DNA of 64,000 nucleotides, from positions 1-64,000 of the forward strand of contig JAABTQ010000004.1 in NCBI GenBank assembly GCA_011389745.1. The letters are read 5' to 3'. Shown one piece after another: positions 27,477 through 37,347 of the stretch. The first letter of the stretch is position 1. The number at the start of each line of letters is the position of its first letter. This DNA comes from Desulfobacteraceae bacterium (GTDB lineage: Bacteria > Desulfobacterota > Desulfobacteria > Desulfobacterales > SKZT01). Both the position numbers and the translations under genes were made by a program. The notes beneath the pieces are model-generated. The model made no database searches. It was not told the DNA's origin and saw only the letters and a program-made list of their open reading frames with translations.

Positions 27477-29192
27477 ATGAAACCCTGGATATATCCAGCC
27501 CAATGGGCATTATTCAAAATGGATGACCGTCTTTTGATGATGTTTATCGGGGCTATTGTGGGAACTTGCAGCGGTTTTGCCGCCGTAGTCCTTAACCATT
27601 CCTTGCTGTTTTTACTCGAATGGCTTTCTCAGTGGCGGCAACACTGGTGGGCTTTTATTCTTCCGGCTATTGGGGCTGCGCTTTCCTCTTTGTTTTTAGA
27701 AAAAGTTGTCAAAGAAGGCGCCGGGCATGGGGTTCCGGAGGTAATCTACAGTGTTTCCAGATATGGCGGCCTTCTTCGCCTTAGATCCACTTTTTCAAGA
27801 CTGGTTTCAAGCTGTTTGACAATAGGGAGCGGAGGAAGTGCAGGACCAGAGGCACCTGTGGTCATGAGTGGATCGGCAATCGGTTCTAATATCGCCCGTT
27901 TTTTTTCCCTGAATGACCGTCAGAGAGTTACCCTTGTGGGATGCGGAGCCGCAGGTGCTATTTCATCCATTTTCAATGCGCCAATTGCCGGAATTGTTTT
28001 CACTGTCGAGGTGATATTGGGTGAATGGACCGCATTAAATATCATACCTATTGCAATTGCCGCGGTAGCGGGTACTGAAATCAGCCGGGCACTTCAGGGC
28101 AATCAGATTGTCTTCAGCCACAAGGTCTTCGCCATCGATATGGGAGACATCATTGCATCCATCGGAGTTGCTGTTTTTACCGCCGCAGCCGCCATTTTGT
28201 TGACTCATGGGTTACGCTCGATGCACAAAATATCCGGAAAAGTCAGGGCTCCCATGTGGATACGGGCTGCCATAGGTGGATCCATGGTCGGGATTATCGG
28301 TCTTTCTCTCCCGGTGGTCTTAGGAGAAGGTTACCATTCCGTGCATACCATGATTGAGGGAAATTTTTCATCTGGACTGGCATTTGTGGCAATAGCCTGT
28401 TTAGCCAAAATCATAGCCACTTCTCTGACTCTCGGCTGGGGAGGTTCCGGAGGGATTTTTGCGCCGTGTTTAGTAATCGGCAGCCTGGTGGGATTGGCTT
28501 ATCATCGGGCACTATCCATGCTATGGCCTTCCGCGGATTGGGTCAATGAAGGATGTTTTGCACTTCTGGGCATGGCAGGTCTGATCAGCGGCATGCTTCA
28601 GGCACCTTTGACCGGCATTTTTTTAATCGTTGAAATTACAGGCGGATATGCCGTAATTCTTCCACTGATCATGGTATCGGCAATTTCCGCCACTCTTTGC
28701 CACTATATTGAACCGTCCTCTTTTTATCTGAAGGAGCTTGTAGACCGCGGTCACCTTCTCAGACCAGGAACTGATGCAAGAGTATTATCGGATTTAAGCA
28801 TCAAAGAACTCTTGGAAACCGATTGTGTCTGCGTTTCACAGAATATGTCGCTTAGAGATTTTGTCAAAATCGTCGAAAACTCCCGCCGTAACTATTATCC
28901 GGTTGAAAACGATGAAACAGGTGAATTCGTTGGGATGCTGCATCTGGATGACATTCGGCCTTATTTATTTAACCGCATGCTGTATGACGCTGTACTGGTC
29001 GGTCAGATTATGAATCCTCACGTGGCAACGGTTCTTCCGGATGAGGATCTTTCAAAAATTCTTCGCAAAATGGATTCCCAGCGGCTTTTCAGCATGCCTG
29101 TCGTGGTCAATAACCGGTTTGTCGGAATGATATCCAAGGCAACACTTTTGGATAAGTATCGTAAAGAATTAATGGTGCAAACCAGTTTTTAA
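27477..29192 (+). CDS. CLC-family chloride channel/antiporter with CBS pair
   Basis: The 571-residue protein has about ten membrane segments over residues 20-420. GSGGSAGPEAPV at about 117-128 places Glu125 at the gating-glutamate position, and GGSGGIFAP is the second filter motif. Two CBS domains from about residue 445 to the end may bind nucleotides. The gene sits between the EIIA-HTH regulator and a Usp-like gene, suggesting an anion or pH-homeostasis unit. Confidence 0.92.
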   Translation: MKPWIYPAQWALFKMDDRLLMMFIGAIVGTCSGFAAVVLNHSLLFLLEWLSQWRQHWWAFILPAIGAALSSLFLEKVVKEGAGHGVPEVIYSVSRYGGLLRLRSTFSRLVSSCLTIGSGGSAGPEAPVVMSGSAIGSNIARFFSLNDRQRVTLVGCGAAGAISSIFNAPIAGIVFTVEVILGEWTALNIIPIAIAAVAGTEISRALQGNQIVFSHKVFAIDMGDIIASIGVAVFTAAAAILLTHGLRSMHKISGKVRAPMWIRAAIGGSMVGIIGLSLPVVLGEGYHSVHTMIEGNFSSGLAFVAIACLAKIIATSLTLGWGGSGGIFAPCLVIGSLVGLAYHRALSMLWPSADWVNEGCFALLGMAGLISGMLQAPLTGIFLIVEITGGYAVILPLIMVSAISATLCHYIEPSSFYLKELVDRGHLLRPGTDARVLSDLSIKELLETDCVCVSQNMSLRDFVKIVENSRRNYYPVENDETGEFVGMLHLDDIRPYLFNRMLYDAVLVGQIMNPHVATVLPDEDLSKILRKMDSQRLFSMPVVVNNRFVGMISKATLLDKYRKELMVQTSF

Positions 29193-29277
29193 TCACAATC
29201 CTGAAAAATCGTATCTGATTTAGACCATAGTTTCCGCTTTATCGAAAAAGACGGAGAATACTGATTCAAGGACCTTA

Positions 29278-30105
29278 ATGATGATTTCCAGACTGTTGCA
29301 TATTTTTCAAAACACGCCCCTGGGACGTGAAACCTTGCTTCAAGCCGCCTATTTTACCAAAAAACTTCGGGCTTCTTTAACAATTTATATTCCACGACAT
29401 ATCAAATTTCTGATGTATTTTGACAATGATGTTGTTCAGGTGGATTTGGATCACAGCTACCTGGTTTCTCCTGATACCGCCCATGATCATGCCGTTGAAA
29501 TTGCCAGGGAAGCAGGAGTAGAACCTTCATTTATCGAACCCAAACATTTTACCGCTTCGGCTTTACCGGATATTCCCACGGATTTTGACTATATGATTTG
29601 CCCGAGAAGTATCAGCAATTTATCTTCAAAACTCGGTCTCGGATATATCGGCCCCAAAGTTCAAAGTATCATCAACACAGCTAATTTTCCGGTGTTGATC
29701 GCAAGCCATGTTTATAAACCCTGGAAAAATATTGTCGTTTTTTTCGGTGGTTCAGCAAACGCCTTTAATGCACTAAAACTGGGATTTCTTATCCAAAATA
29801 TAACCAACTTTCCTCTTACACTTTTTACTTATGCCGAAACATCGTTTGAAGCTTATCAAAAAGAAATTGCCGACCAAGGCGTAGAAGATGAATTAGGACT
29901 GAGGGTCGAAGACTGGCAATTTTTTGAGTCCGGAAACCTGACAGACTATCTTTACAACGTGCCTCATGACGCGCTAGTCATTTTAGGAGCTTTCAATCAT
30001 GGTTTAATTCGGGATATTATGTTCGGAAATAAATTGGAAAAAATTCAGACCTCCATTACTAACAACCTGCTGATTGTCGGCTCCAGATATTCGGCAGTTG
30101 GCTGA
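29278..30105 (+). CDS. Universal-stress-protein-like tandem domain protein
   Basis: The 275-residue protein looks like two Usp-type Rossmann-like halves. The first begins MISRLLHIFQNTPLGRETLLQAAYF and the second at about residue 150 (WKNIVVFFGGSANAFNALKLGFL). The C-terminal LVILGAFNHGLIRDIMFGN segment corresponds to the Usp GSRGxG-type nucleotide loop, but is diverged. The gene follows the CLC gene by 85 bases. A stress or nucleotide-sensing role with the channel is inference. Confidence 0.65.
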   Translation: MMISRLLHIFQNTPLGRETLLQAAYFTKKLRASLTIYIPRHIKFLMYFDNDVVQVDLDHSYLVSPDTAHDHAVEIAREAGVEPSFIEPKHFTASALPDIPTDFDYMICPRSISNLSSKLGLGYIGPKVQSIINTANFPVLIASHVYKPWKNIVVFFGGSANAFNALKLGFLIQNITNFPLTLFTYAETSFEAYQKEIADQGVEDELGLRVEDWQFFESGNLTDYLYNVPHDALVILGAFNHGLIRDIMFGNKLEKIQTSITNNLLIVGSRYSAVG

Positions 30106-30108
30106 AGT

Positions 30109-31083
30109 ATGTCAAGCAAAAATCTCCTGATAATTCACCAGGGAGCCTTAGGCGATGTGGTGACAAGTTTCAGCTCACTTCTGTTGTTCAAAAAAACATA
30201 TTCCCAAATCGACCTTGTATGCAGACAGTCCATTGGTCGCATGGCAGAGCAGTTAAAGGTGATCGACCAAAGTTTCAGCATTGAATCAGCAGCCTTCTCA
30301 CGCCTTTATGGAGAAAATTCCGCTGATTTCGATGGCGCCCTAATTAATTTTTTAAGACCTTATAATGATATAGTTTTGTTTTCCTTTTCAAGAAATTTGG
30401 CTGAAAATATCAAAAATGCATCCGGCAAAAGGGTCTTTCAAATTCCTCCTCGTCCGGATCCTTCCGAAAAAATTCATGTCGGTCAATATCTGATATCTCG
30501 CATGGTGAATTTGAAGATTTTTGAAGATGAGGCTGAAAACAACTTCAAAGATGTTTATCAAGATCTTCGCAATTCGGATTTCAAAGAAAAAAAGATTTTC
30601 ATTCATCCCGGCTCCGGAAGTCGCCTTAAAAACTGGCCCATTCAGTATTTTCTGAAACTTGTAAGAATGTTGTCTGCTGATGGTTTTGAGCCGGTTTTTA
30701 TCCTGGGCCCGGCAGAAGACGGCGTGGCTGAAATCATTTTAAGACATGGACTATCGGATGAGCACGTTTTGCAGTTATTTGATCCGGTGAAACTGGTTAA
30801 CGTTTTAAAAACAGGGAGCGCTTTTATCGGAAATGACTCTGGGGTATCTCATCTTGCGGCATTTATCGGACTTCCGACGCTGGTTATTTTCGGTCCGACG
30901 CATCCTTTACGGTGGCATCCTATGGGCAGGAAAGTTGAAACCATCAGTTGCCAATTCGATTGTGATCCTTGTTTTGAAATCTCAAAAAGGGATTGTGAAT
31001 CCATGGATTGCCTTATGAGGATATCTCCGGAACAGGTACGACATAAATTCCATATATTCATATCGTTATCTGTTCCAGGTTGA
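30109..31083 (+). CDS. Glycosyltransferase family 9 (heptosyltransferase-like)
   Basis: The 324-residue protein starts IIHQGALGDVVTSFSSLLLF, the GT9 N-terminal motif. IFIHPGSGSRLKNWPIQYF and FIGNDSGVSHLAAFIGLPTLVIFGPTHPLRW are the characteristic C-terminal donor-site segments. Relatives add heptose to lipopolysaccharide core. The start lies 3 bases after the Usp stop. The 3' end overlaps murI on the other strand by 26 bases. Confidence 0.85.
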   Translation: MSSKNLLIIHQGALGDVVTSFSSLLLFKKTYSQIDLVCRQSIGRMAEQLKVIDQSFSIESAAFSRLYGENSADFDGALINFLRPYNDIVLFSFSRNLAENIKNASGKRVFQIPPRPDPSEKIHVGQYLISRMVNLKIFEDEAENNFKDVYQDLRNSDFKEKKIFIHPGSGSRLKNWPIQYFLKLVRMLSADGFEPVFILGPAEDGVAEIILRHGLSDEHVLQLFDPVKLVNVLKTGSAFIGNDSGVSHLAAFIGLPTLVIFGPTHPLRWHPMGRKVETISCQFDCDPCFEISKRDCESMDCLMRISPEQVRHKFHIFISLSVPG

Positions 31084-31843
31084 GACTTTTTCTAAAAAGC
31101 TTTTTTGCTATTTTTTCAATTGGCCCACTGATATCGGTAAGAAAAAATCGTATCACTCCTTTACGGCTTAATTTTTGGTCAAAATCAGGGTGATTTTTTA
31201 AAAACTCGACAAGATAATCTGCGAGAACCATGGTTGAATCAATGACCTTGACACGTTTTCCAGCTTTACGTTTAATGGTTTCGCACAGGGGGGAATAATA
31301 TGAACAAGCGGCAATCAGCGTGTCAATCTGTCGAATTTTTAAAGGTTGAATATATTTTTTCACGATCATGTTGGTTTCCGGCTTTTTAAACCATCCTTCC
31401 TCAACAATTGGTAATAAAAGCGGACATGCGAAAGAATAAACCATGGTTTCCGGTTGAATCGCCTTAATTTTTTTTTCATAAATCCCGCTTTCAATGGTCG
31501 CTCGTGTTCCGATGACCCCTATTCTCAAAAATTTCGAAACTTTCAAAGACCGCTCTATGGAAGGTGTTACCGAATCAATGAGGTTGACCGGAAAATTTTC
31601 GGTTATTGCCGTAGCAGCCGCACTTGAGATATCATGACAGGCGATCAGAATCAGGCGGGCACCTTTTTCGAACAAAAACCGGGCGCCTTCCAAAGCATAA
31701 GACTTAATTAATGCAGGACTATTATTAACAAATGGACCTCTTGCCGTGTCACCCAAAAATATGACATCGTGCTCTGCAAGAGTATCAGATAAAACCCTTG
31801 CTAGGCCCAACCCTCCGACACCCGAATCCAATATGCCGATCAT
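31058..31843 (-). CDS. murI: Aspartate/glutamate racemase family (MurI-like), divergent motifs
   Basis: The 261-residue protein begins IGILDSGVGGLGLARVLSD and has FLGDTARGPF, as in MurI. Both cysteine positions remain: Cys69 in LILIACHDIS and Cys180 in TLIAACSYYSP. The usual surrounding residues CNTAS and GCTHYP are changed to CHDIS and ACSYYS. MurI makes D-glutamate for peptidoglycan. These substitutions lower confidence in that activity and leave another racemase specificity possible. Confidence 0.75.
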   Translation of the reverse strand: MIGILDSGVGGLGLARVLSDTLAEHDVIFLGDTARGPFVNNSPALIKSYALEGARFLFEKGARLILIACHDISSAAATAITENFPVNLIDSVTPSIERSLKVSKFLRIGVIGTRATIESGIYEKKIKAIQPETMVYSFACPLLLPIVEEGWFKKPETNMIVKKYIQPLKIRQIDTLIAACSYYSPLCETIKRKAGKRVKVIDSTMVLADYLVEFLKNHPDFDQKLSRKGVIRFFLTDISGPIEKIAKKLFRKSLNLEQITI

Positions 31844-31963
31844 TTTACCTCTGGGGTTTTAGAATAGAGTTTGGTTGCATATCAAGATATAATGTTTTAC
31901 TCTACGCCATCTTAAAATTAAACCGGAAACTTCTAATAAATAAAAAAACTAAGGAGAAACACA

Positions 31964-32239
31964 ATGGAATCAGACCATAAAACGCCTTCAAGAGATCAAA
32001 GGATCTTTGATTTAAAACTTTCAAAAGAAACTATCTCTTTATACCTATTATGCTGTGGGATCAAGGATGCCGGTGTAACCCTGACGACAAAAAACATTTT
32101 AGAGCGCTGGAACAGCTCAGAAGAAGTTTTTCAAAAAGCAATGAAAGAGCTTGAAGATAGAAACATCATTTCAAGAATACTTTCAGATGGTGATAAAAAT
32201 GATGTATTCCAGATAAAAGATGTGCATGGCTGGCGGTAA
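31964..32239 (+). CDS. Small conserved-looking protein, winged-helix-like
   Basis: The 91-residue protein is mostly helical, with LTTKNILERW, a Met/Glu helix and ELEDRNIISRILSDGDKNDVFQIKD that resembles a winged-helix hairpin. A good AAGGAG lies 9 bases before the ATG. I do not recognise a family. It is divergent from murI and convergent with the YkgJ-like gene, with no operon partner. Confidence 0.6.
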   Translation: MESDHKTPSRDQRIFDLKLSKETISLYLLCCGIKDAGVTLTTKNILERWNSSEEVFQKAMKELEDRNIISRILSDGDKNDVFQIKDVHGWR

Positions 32240-32273
32240 ATTGCCCCCTTATTAACCCGCCTGTAAAACAACA

Positions 32274-32690
32274 TTATTTTTTCCTGCCTTCAATAACTTT
32301 GCGAACGCAGGAAACAATTACCCAGTCAGGGAAATCTGTACGAATACCAGGGCATGCATTTGCCATGATGCGCCAATTGCTGACGTCGATAACTACGGCT
32401 TCGATAAAAGGCCAAGCTTTACACATATGAGGTTTGACCGGGTGGATGGAACATTTCTTATCCCAGAAAACACAATATCCATCCATTTTTTGAGCTAAAA
32501 CTTTCCCGAGACGGGTTATCTGGCAATATTTTTTTATAAACGAGGCCGAATCGATATTCAGATAGTTGGAAATGTTTGAAACTTCCTCTTCAGTAACATA
32601 AGTTCCACCAAACCCCTTGCAACATTCCCCACACATATCACATTGAAAGATATCCTCAGGACGGACTTCACGGTTTTTTTTAAAATGCAT
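32274..32690 (-). CDS. YkgJ-type cysteine cluster protein
   Basis: The 138-residue protein has the CxxCGxCC motif (CDMCGECCKGFGG at about 18-30) and later Cys in CSIHPVKPHMC, the zinc/iron-binding pattern of UPF0153/YkgJ proteins. Function is unknown. The start overlaps the 3' end of recR by 11 bases, so it may be cotranscribed behind recR. Confidence 0.8.
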   Translation of the reverse strand: MHFKKNREVRPEDIFQCDMCGECCKGFGGTYVTEEEVSNISNYLNIDSASFIKKYCQITRLGKVLAQKMDGYCVFWDKKCSIHPVKPHMCKAWPFIEAVVIDVSNWRIMANACPGIRTDFPDWVIVSCVRKVIEGRKK

Positions 32691-33282
32691 GACGGCACTC
32701 CATGGCTTTTCTTAATGTTACTTGATCCACATATTTCAGATCACCGCCAATAGGAACCCCTGATGCAATCCGCATGATTTTGATGGAATACTTTCCAAGA
32801 AGCTCGGCCATGTAACAGGCAGTAGCTTCCCCTTCCACGTTTGTACCTGTGGCGATCACCACTTCGTTGATTCGGCCCTCTAAAATTCTTGCCTCAAGTT
32901 CTTTTATCCGGATATGTTCGGGACCAATACCTTCCATGGGTGACAACACACCATGAAGCACATGATACAACCCTTTAAATGCACCGGACTTTTCGATGGC
33001 TACCAAATCCGCAGGCTGCTCCACCAAACAAATTACATTTTGATCCCGACCCGGATTATTGCATATTTTGCAAACTTCACCATCACTTAATCCGAAACAG
33101 ACTGAGCAGAGACGAACTTTTTCCTTAACATCCAAAATACTTTCGGCCAAATTTTCCATTTCTTTTAATGGGGCCTGAAGCATATAGATGGAAAGGCGTT
33201 CAGCGGTTTTTTCACCGATACCGGGAAGCTTTGAAAGATTTTTAATAAGCACACCAATAGTTGCAGGATAATGGGTTGTCAT
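32680..33282 (-). CDS. recR: Recombination mediator RecR
   Basis: The 200-residue protein has the helix-hairpin-helix LPGIGEKTAERLS near residues 17-29. The zinc-binding CSVCFGLSDGEVCKIC follows, then a Toprim domain and the C-terminal GVPIGGDLKYVDQVTL. It loads RecA at gaps with RecO. The dnaX-ybaB-recR order is widespread. Confidence 0.97.
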   Translation of the reverse strand: MTTHYPATIGVLIKNLSKLPGIGEKTAERLSIYMLQAPLKEMENLAESILDVKEKVRLCSVCFGLSDGEVCKICNNPGRDQNVICLVEQPADLVAIEKSGAFKGLYHVLHGVLSPMEGIGPEHIRIKELEARILEGRINEVVIATGTNVEGEATACYMAELLGKYSIKIMRIASGVPIGGDLKYVDQVTLRKAMECRHAF

Positions 33283-33349
33283 TTCAGATCCTTAGAATAA
33301 AGTTTCAGGGAATAATTGTTTTTCCCTGAATAATTTGAGGCAGTTTGTT

Positions 33350-33661
33350 TTACATTAATCCAGGGATCTTCAGACCTCCCGTTAATTTACCCATTTCGCC
33401 TGAAACCATTTCCTGGGACTTTGTCAAGGCATCATTGACAGCAGCCATTATCAAATCCTGAAGCATTTCCACATCCTCGGGGTCGACCACTTCCTTTTCG
33501 ATATTAATGGAGACGATCTGCTGCTTGCCACTGGCAACCACCTTAACCATACCACCACCGGCACTGGTTTCCACTGTTTTTTCAGCCAACTCCTCCTGAA
33601 GTTTAATCATTTTTGCCTGAAGCTTCTGAGCCTGCTTCATCATGTCTCCCATGCCTTTCAT
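33350..33661 (-). CDS. YbaB/EbfC nucleoid-associated protein
   Basis: The 103-residue protein has the family start ([22 protein letters not shown]) and the motif [22 protein letters not shown]. YbaB dimers bind DNA. The ATG overlaps the dnaX stop (ATGA), and recR follows 67 bases later. Confidence 0.93.
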   Translation of the reverse strand: MKGMGDMMKQAQKLQAKMIKLQEELAEKTVETSAGGGMVKVVASGKQQIVSINIEKEVVDPEDVEMLQDLIMAAVNDALTKSQEMVSGEMGKLTGGLKIPGLM

Positions 33662-35379
33662 GAGTAATCCTCCTTAAGTATTGTAACGTCTATCACCTGA
33701 CCGTTGAAAATTTCAATAGCTTCGGCCACAATCGGTTGGTTCAGGGCCTCCTGTTTCAAACGGCTTTCCTGATCAATTTTGTTTTGATGATTTTTCTGAG
33801 CATTTTCATTGGCTTTTATGATAATTTCAGGTGTTTTACCAAGTAAAACCCGACAGGCTTTCCTGATTTTATCAATGTTTTTACTGATCCGGCTAAATTG
33901 AATCCCACTGTCATTGCTTTCAATTTCCATTTGGTCTTCTGAAATATTCAAAAGCCTGGCCTTGGCGAGCATCGCACCAAGAATTCCATGCTTTTCAGAA
34001 ACCTTTTTCACTATTTTCTCCCAGATAATTTCCGGTGGCTGTTTCCAATCAAAGTTTTTTTCTCCGCTTTCGATTTGGCAAACATCTTTTTCCCTTCCGA
34101 GATTAGTTTCCGTTAAAACCTCGTTTTCCACTGCTATTGCTTTCGCACCCTCATTTAATTTTCCTTGTATCGATATGTCTTCGGGATTCAGAGAGCTGTT
34201 TACCTGAGGCACAACATGAATAGCCGATCCGGAATCAACAGCATTTTTCAAAGAATCAAGCTTTTCAATAACCTCATCGATTGACAGAACAGGCTTTATC
34301 TGGCACATGCGTATTAAAGCCATCTCCAAGGCCATCTTGGGCTGAGCTGAAAATCTCATGGTTGGTTCTTCCCTGAAAAGGATATCAAAAAGCTGAGCGA
34401 CATGGGATGGAGTAACCCGAGAAACCTGATCAGCCATCATTTTCATCTCGTGTTTCGGAACATCCACCAGCTTGTCTAAATTCTTTGACAACTTGACGAC
34501 CAAAAGGTTTCTGAAATGTTCCAATAGGTCGGAATAAAGCTTTTTCATGTCCTGCCCGCGATCATAGATTTCATCCAAAACCACCAGTATTTCAGGGACA
34601 TCAGCAGCAAGGATTCCATCCGTCAAATCGAAAATCAACTTTCTGTCGATCACTCCCATAATATTAAGGATCTGGTCGCGTACCAACCCTCCCTCGGAAC
34701 AGGTCATGACCTGATCCAACAAGCTCAGAGCGTCGCGCATACAGCCTCCAGCCTCCCTGGCCATAAGATTTAGGCTTTCTTTTTCGATATCAAAATTTTC
34801 TTTTTTGCAGATGGATTCAAGGTGGTCAGTAATGGCGTCGATAGAAATTCGTCTGAAATCATGCCTTCGGCATCTGGACAAAATGGTTAGAGGGATTTTA
34901 TGAGGTTCCGTGGTGGCAAATATGAATAAAACATGAGCCGGCGGTTCTTCCAGTGTTTTCAGTAAGGCATTGAAAGCCGCAGTGCTGAGCATATGAACTT
35001 CATCTATAATGTATATCTTGTACCGACTGTGGGCAGGCATGTATTTGATATTGTCCCGCAATTCCCGTACCTGTTCGACCCCGTTGTTTGATGCTCCGTC
35101 AATTTCATAAACATCCACGGCCCCTGATGATGTAATGTCCTGGCAGGACTTACAGTTATTACAAGGCACCGGTGCAGGACCTTTTTCACAGTTCATGGCC
35201 TTTGCCAGAATACGCGCTACGGTTGTTTTGCCTGTTCCTCTGGGGCCTGAAAATAACACCGCATGCGCCATACGATTTGAGGCAATAGCATTTTTCAGGG
35301 TCAGAGTCACATGATCCTGCTTGACAACATCCTCAAATGTCTGAGGGCGGTATTTGCGTGCTAAAACAAGATATGCCAT
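33658..35379 (-). CDS. dnaX: DNA polymerase III subunit gamma/tau
   Basis: The 573-residue clamp-loader ATPase has Walker [13 protein letters not shown] at about 45-56, four zinc-binding Cys between residues 69 and 84, Walker [10 protein letters not shown] and the sensor region [10 protein letters not shown]. The C-terminal tau region from about residue 370 is shorter and diverged. I did not find the E. coli-type A-AAA-AAG slip site in frame. Confidence 0.96.
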   Translation of the reverse strand: MAYLVLARKYRPQTFEDVVKQDHVTLTLKNAIASNRMAHAVLFSGPRGTGKTTVARILAKAMNCEKGPAPVPCNNCKSCQDITSSGAVDVYEIDGASNNGVEQVRELRDNIKYMPAHSRYKIYIIDEVHMLSTAAFNALLKTLEEPPAHVLFIFATTEPHKIPLTILSRCRRHDFRRISIDAITDHLESICKKENFDIEKESLNLMAREAGGCMRDALSLLDQVMTCSEGGLVRDQILNIMGVIDRKLIFDLTDGILAADVPEILVVLDEIYDRGQDMKKLYSDLLEHFRNLLVVKLSKNLDKLVDVPKHEMKMMADQVSRVTPSHVAQLFDILFREEPTMRFSAQPKMALEMALIRMCQIKPVLSIDEVIEKLDSLKNAVDSGSAIHVVPQVNSSLNPEDISIQGKLNEGAKAIAVENEVLTETNLGREKDVCQIESGEKNFDWKQPPEIIWEKIVKKVSEKHGILGAMLAKARLLNISEDQMEIESNDSGIQFSRISKNIDKIRKACRVLLGKTPEIIIKANENAQKNHQNKIDQESRLKQEALNQPIVAEAIEIFNGQVIDVTILKEDYS

Positions 35380-35436
35380 ATTTTTAAACGTTACATTAGC
35401 GGGATAGTAATAAATTCGATAGTCACGGGGAAAATG

Positions 35437-35530
35437 TGGCGGAGAGAGAGGGATTCGAACCCTCGGTACCGCTTTTGGCAGTACACACGATTTCCAGTCG
35501 TGCTCCTTCAGCCAGCTCGGACATCTCTCC
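35437..35530 (-). tRNA. tRNA-Ser(GGA)
   Basis: On the minus strand the gene starts GGAGAGATGTCCGAG and ends TCTCTCC-G-CCA, so CCA is encoded. The anticodon loop CTGGAAA gives anticodon GGA. The long variable arm (about GTGTACTGCC...GGTACC) is typical of serine tRNA. The T arm GGTTCGAATCC is intact. Confidence 0.95.
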
Positions 35531-35682
35531 GCAATGGATCAACTTATTAAGGATCCGCTTCAAACCACCAATTTTGATGAACCTTTATTTATCCAATAGT
35601 AAACCCGGAAAAAATTTCCGCTGTATTTTCGGTTCACCATAACACATTCGACCATCATGATGTTTATCCAGGGAGTATCTGC

Positions 35683-35775
35683 TGGCGGAGAGGGTGGGAT
35701 TCGAACCCACGATCCCGTTATTCACAGGATACCGCTTTTCGAGAGCGGGGCCTTCAGCCGCTCGGCCACCTCTCC
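35683..35775 (-). tRNA. tRNA-Ser(CGA)
   Basis: On the minus strand it starts GGAGAGGTGGCCGAGC and ends CCTCTCC-G-CCA. The anticodon loop CTCGAAA gives CGA. The long variable arm (GTATCCTGTGAATAACGGGAT) and the T arm GGTTCGAATCC confirm serine. It lies about 150 bases upstream of tRNA-Ser(GGA) on the same strand. Confidence 0.95.
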
Positions 35776-36018
35776 GGCTCTCTCCCTTGCGGATACAAGT
35801 GGTTTTATTTATATGAATTATGATCCAATGTCAAGATTTTGGTTTCTTTTTTCTCGATTGTTATGCGCATAGCCTTTCAGTGTTCAAAAATCGGCGATTA
35901 TTGCTTAATCTAAAAATCAGAATCGATACACCCCTTAATTAATGCTTGAACATCCTGTGAATTTTTTGTATCAGAATCCTTTTATTAAAATCAAACTGAT
36001 TCGAAAGAGGAATTCAAT

Positions 36019-37347
36019 ATGGCACAAATCGTCCCTTTCAGGGGAATTTTATATAATCCTGAAAAAGTCGAAGACTTTTCAGATGTGGTCGCCCCGCCAT
36101 ACGATGTAATTTCACCTCAACAACAAGAACAACTTCATCAACGCCATCCGAATAACGTGATAAGGCTCATTTTGGGCAAAATCGAAAAAAATGACACAGA
36201 CCAAAACAACCGATATACAAGGGCGGCAGCATTTTTAAAAACATGGCTGGGAAAAAAAATTCTGGTGCGTGACCAGTTACCTGCCCTTTATATTTCATCG
36301 GTGGCATTTCCTATCGAAAACTGTTTAGTCACTCGTTTCGGGTTGGTTGCTTTGGTGCGCCTGGAGCCATTTGAGAAAGGTGTAGTACTTCCCCACGAGA
36401 AAACCTTTTCAAAAGTCAAATCCGAGCGACTGGAACTTATAAAAGCCTGCCACGCCAACTTCAGCCCCATTTTTTCACTCTATTCCGACCATAACGGCAT
36501 AGTGGAGATATTAAAACAGGCTGTTATCCATCGTGGCCCGGACATGGAGATGTTTGACAGCAATGGTTTTTTACAAAGGCTTTGGCGAATCACGGACGCA
36601 TCGGTTCATCAGACAATTTCAAAGGCAATGGCCGATAAGACCATCTTTATCGCCGACGGACATCACCGCTATGAAACGGCATTGAACTATCGGGATTGGG
36701 TTGCCCGCCACAGTGAAAATTTTTCAGATGACCATCCTGCCAATTTTTTAATGATGTCCTTAAGCAGTATGGAAGACCCCGGCCTTGTAATTCTTCCTGC
36801 CCATCGAATTCTCAGCCACGTCGGGGATGAGGCATTGGATGCATTTGAACAAAAGGTCGAACAATACTTTGAAATCACAAATTTTGATTTCAAAAACCTG
36901 AATATGGATACGGTCCGAAATCAATTCATCGATGCGCTTCATTCAAATAGTGAAAGAAATCGTATCGGAGTGTACATGAAAAACCGCCAAGCTTTTATTC
37001 TGTTAACCCTGAAACCCGATGTGATGGAAAATTTGTATTCACATGAAATTCCAAAATCATTGAGAAATCTGGATGTCACCGTCCTCACCCGACTGGTCTT
37101 CATGGACATACTCGGTTTTGATCAGAATCGTTTGGACAATGAAAAACTGATCACCTATTCCAGCACAGAAAAGGAGGCGATAGAGACGGTTCTAAAAGGA
37201 GATTACGATGTCACTTTTATTCTAAACCCGACAAAAATTGAACAGGTTCAGCAAGTCGCCCGGGAAGGTCTGATCATGCCGCGAAAATCCACCTATTTCT
37301 ACCCAAAAGTCATCTCCGGCCATGTGCTCAACAGCCTTGTTCCTTAA
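36019..37347 (+). CDS. DUF1015 family protein
   Basis: The 442-residue protein begins IVPFRGILYNPEKVEDFSDVVAPPYDVISP, the DUF1015 signature. It contains FIADGHHRYETALNYRD around residues 210-226 and a C-terminal FILNPTKIEQV. The family is common in anaerobes and often near D-3-phosphoglycerate dehydrogenase; its biochemical role is not established here. The ATG follows GAAAGAGGAA. It converges on the methyltransferase gene with 4 bases of overlap. Confidence 0.88.
   Translation: MAQIVPFRGILYNPEKVEDFSDVVAPPYDVISPQQQEQLHQRHPNNVIRLILGKIEKNDTDQNNRYTRAAAFLKTWLGKKILVRDQLPALYISSVAFPIENCLVTRFGLVALVRLEPFEKGVVLPHEKTFSKVKSERLELIKACHANFSPIFSLYSDHNGIVEILKQAVIHRGPDMEMFDSNGFLQRLWRITDASVHQTISKAMADKTIFIADGHHRYETALNYRDWVARHSENFSDDHPANFLMMSLSSMEDPGLVILPAHRILSHVGDEALDAFEQKVEQYFEITNFDFKNLNMDTVRNQFIDALHSNSERNRIGVYMKNRQAFILLTLKPDVMENLYSHEIPKSLRNLDVTVLTRLVFMDILGFDQNRLDNEKLITYSSTEKEAIETVLKGDYDVTFILNPTKIEQVQQVAREGLIMPRKSTYFYPKVISGHVLNSLVP

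Noticed and set aside
34700-34850. Programmed frameshift in dnaX (gamma product)
   Set aside because: The only A-rich run near residue 196 is in the wrong phase for an A-AAA-AAG slip and lies too early.
35531-35682. SRP RNA (ffs) next to dnaX and tRNA-Ser
   Set aside because: The conserved GGTCAGGTCCGGAAGGAAGC-type core is absent on both strands of the gap.
35430-35880. Plus-strand reading frames over the tRNA genes (36019 upstream)
   Set aside because: They are the antisense of two clear tRNA-Ser genes; the apparent proteins (EREGFEPS type) are a well-known artefact.
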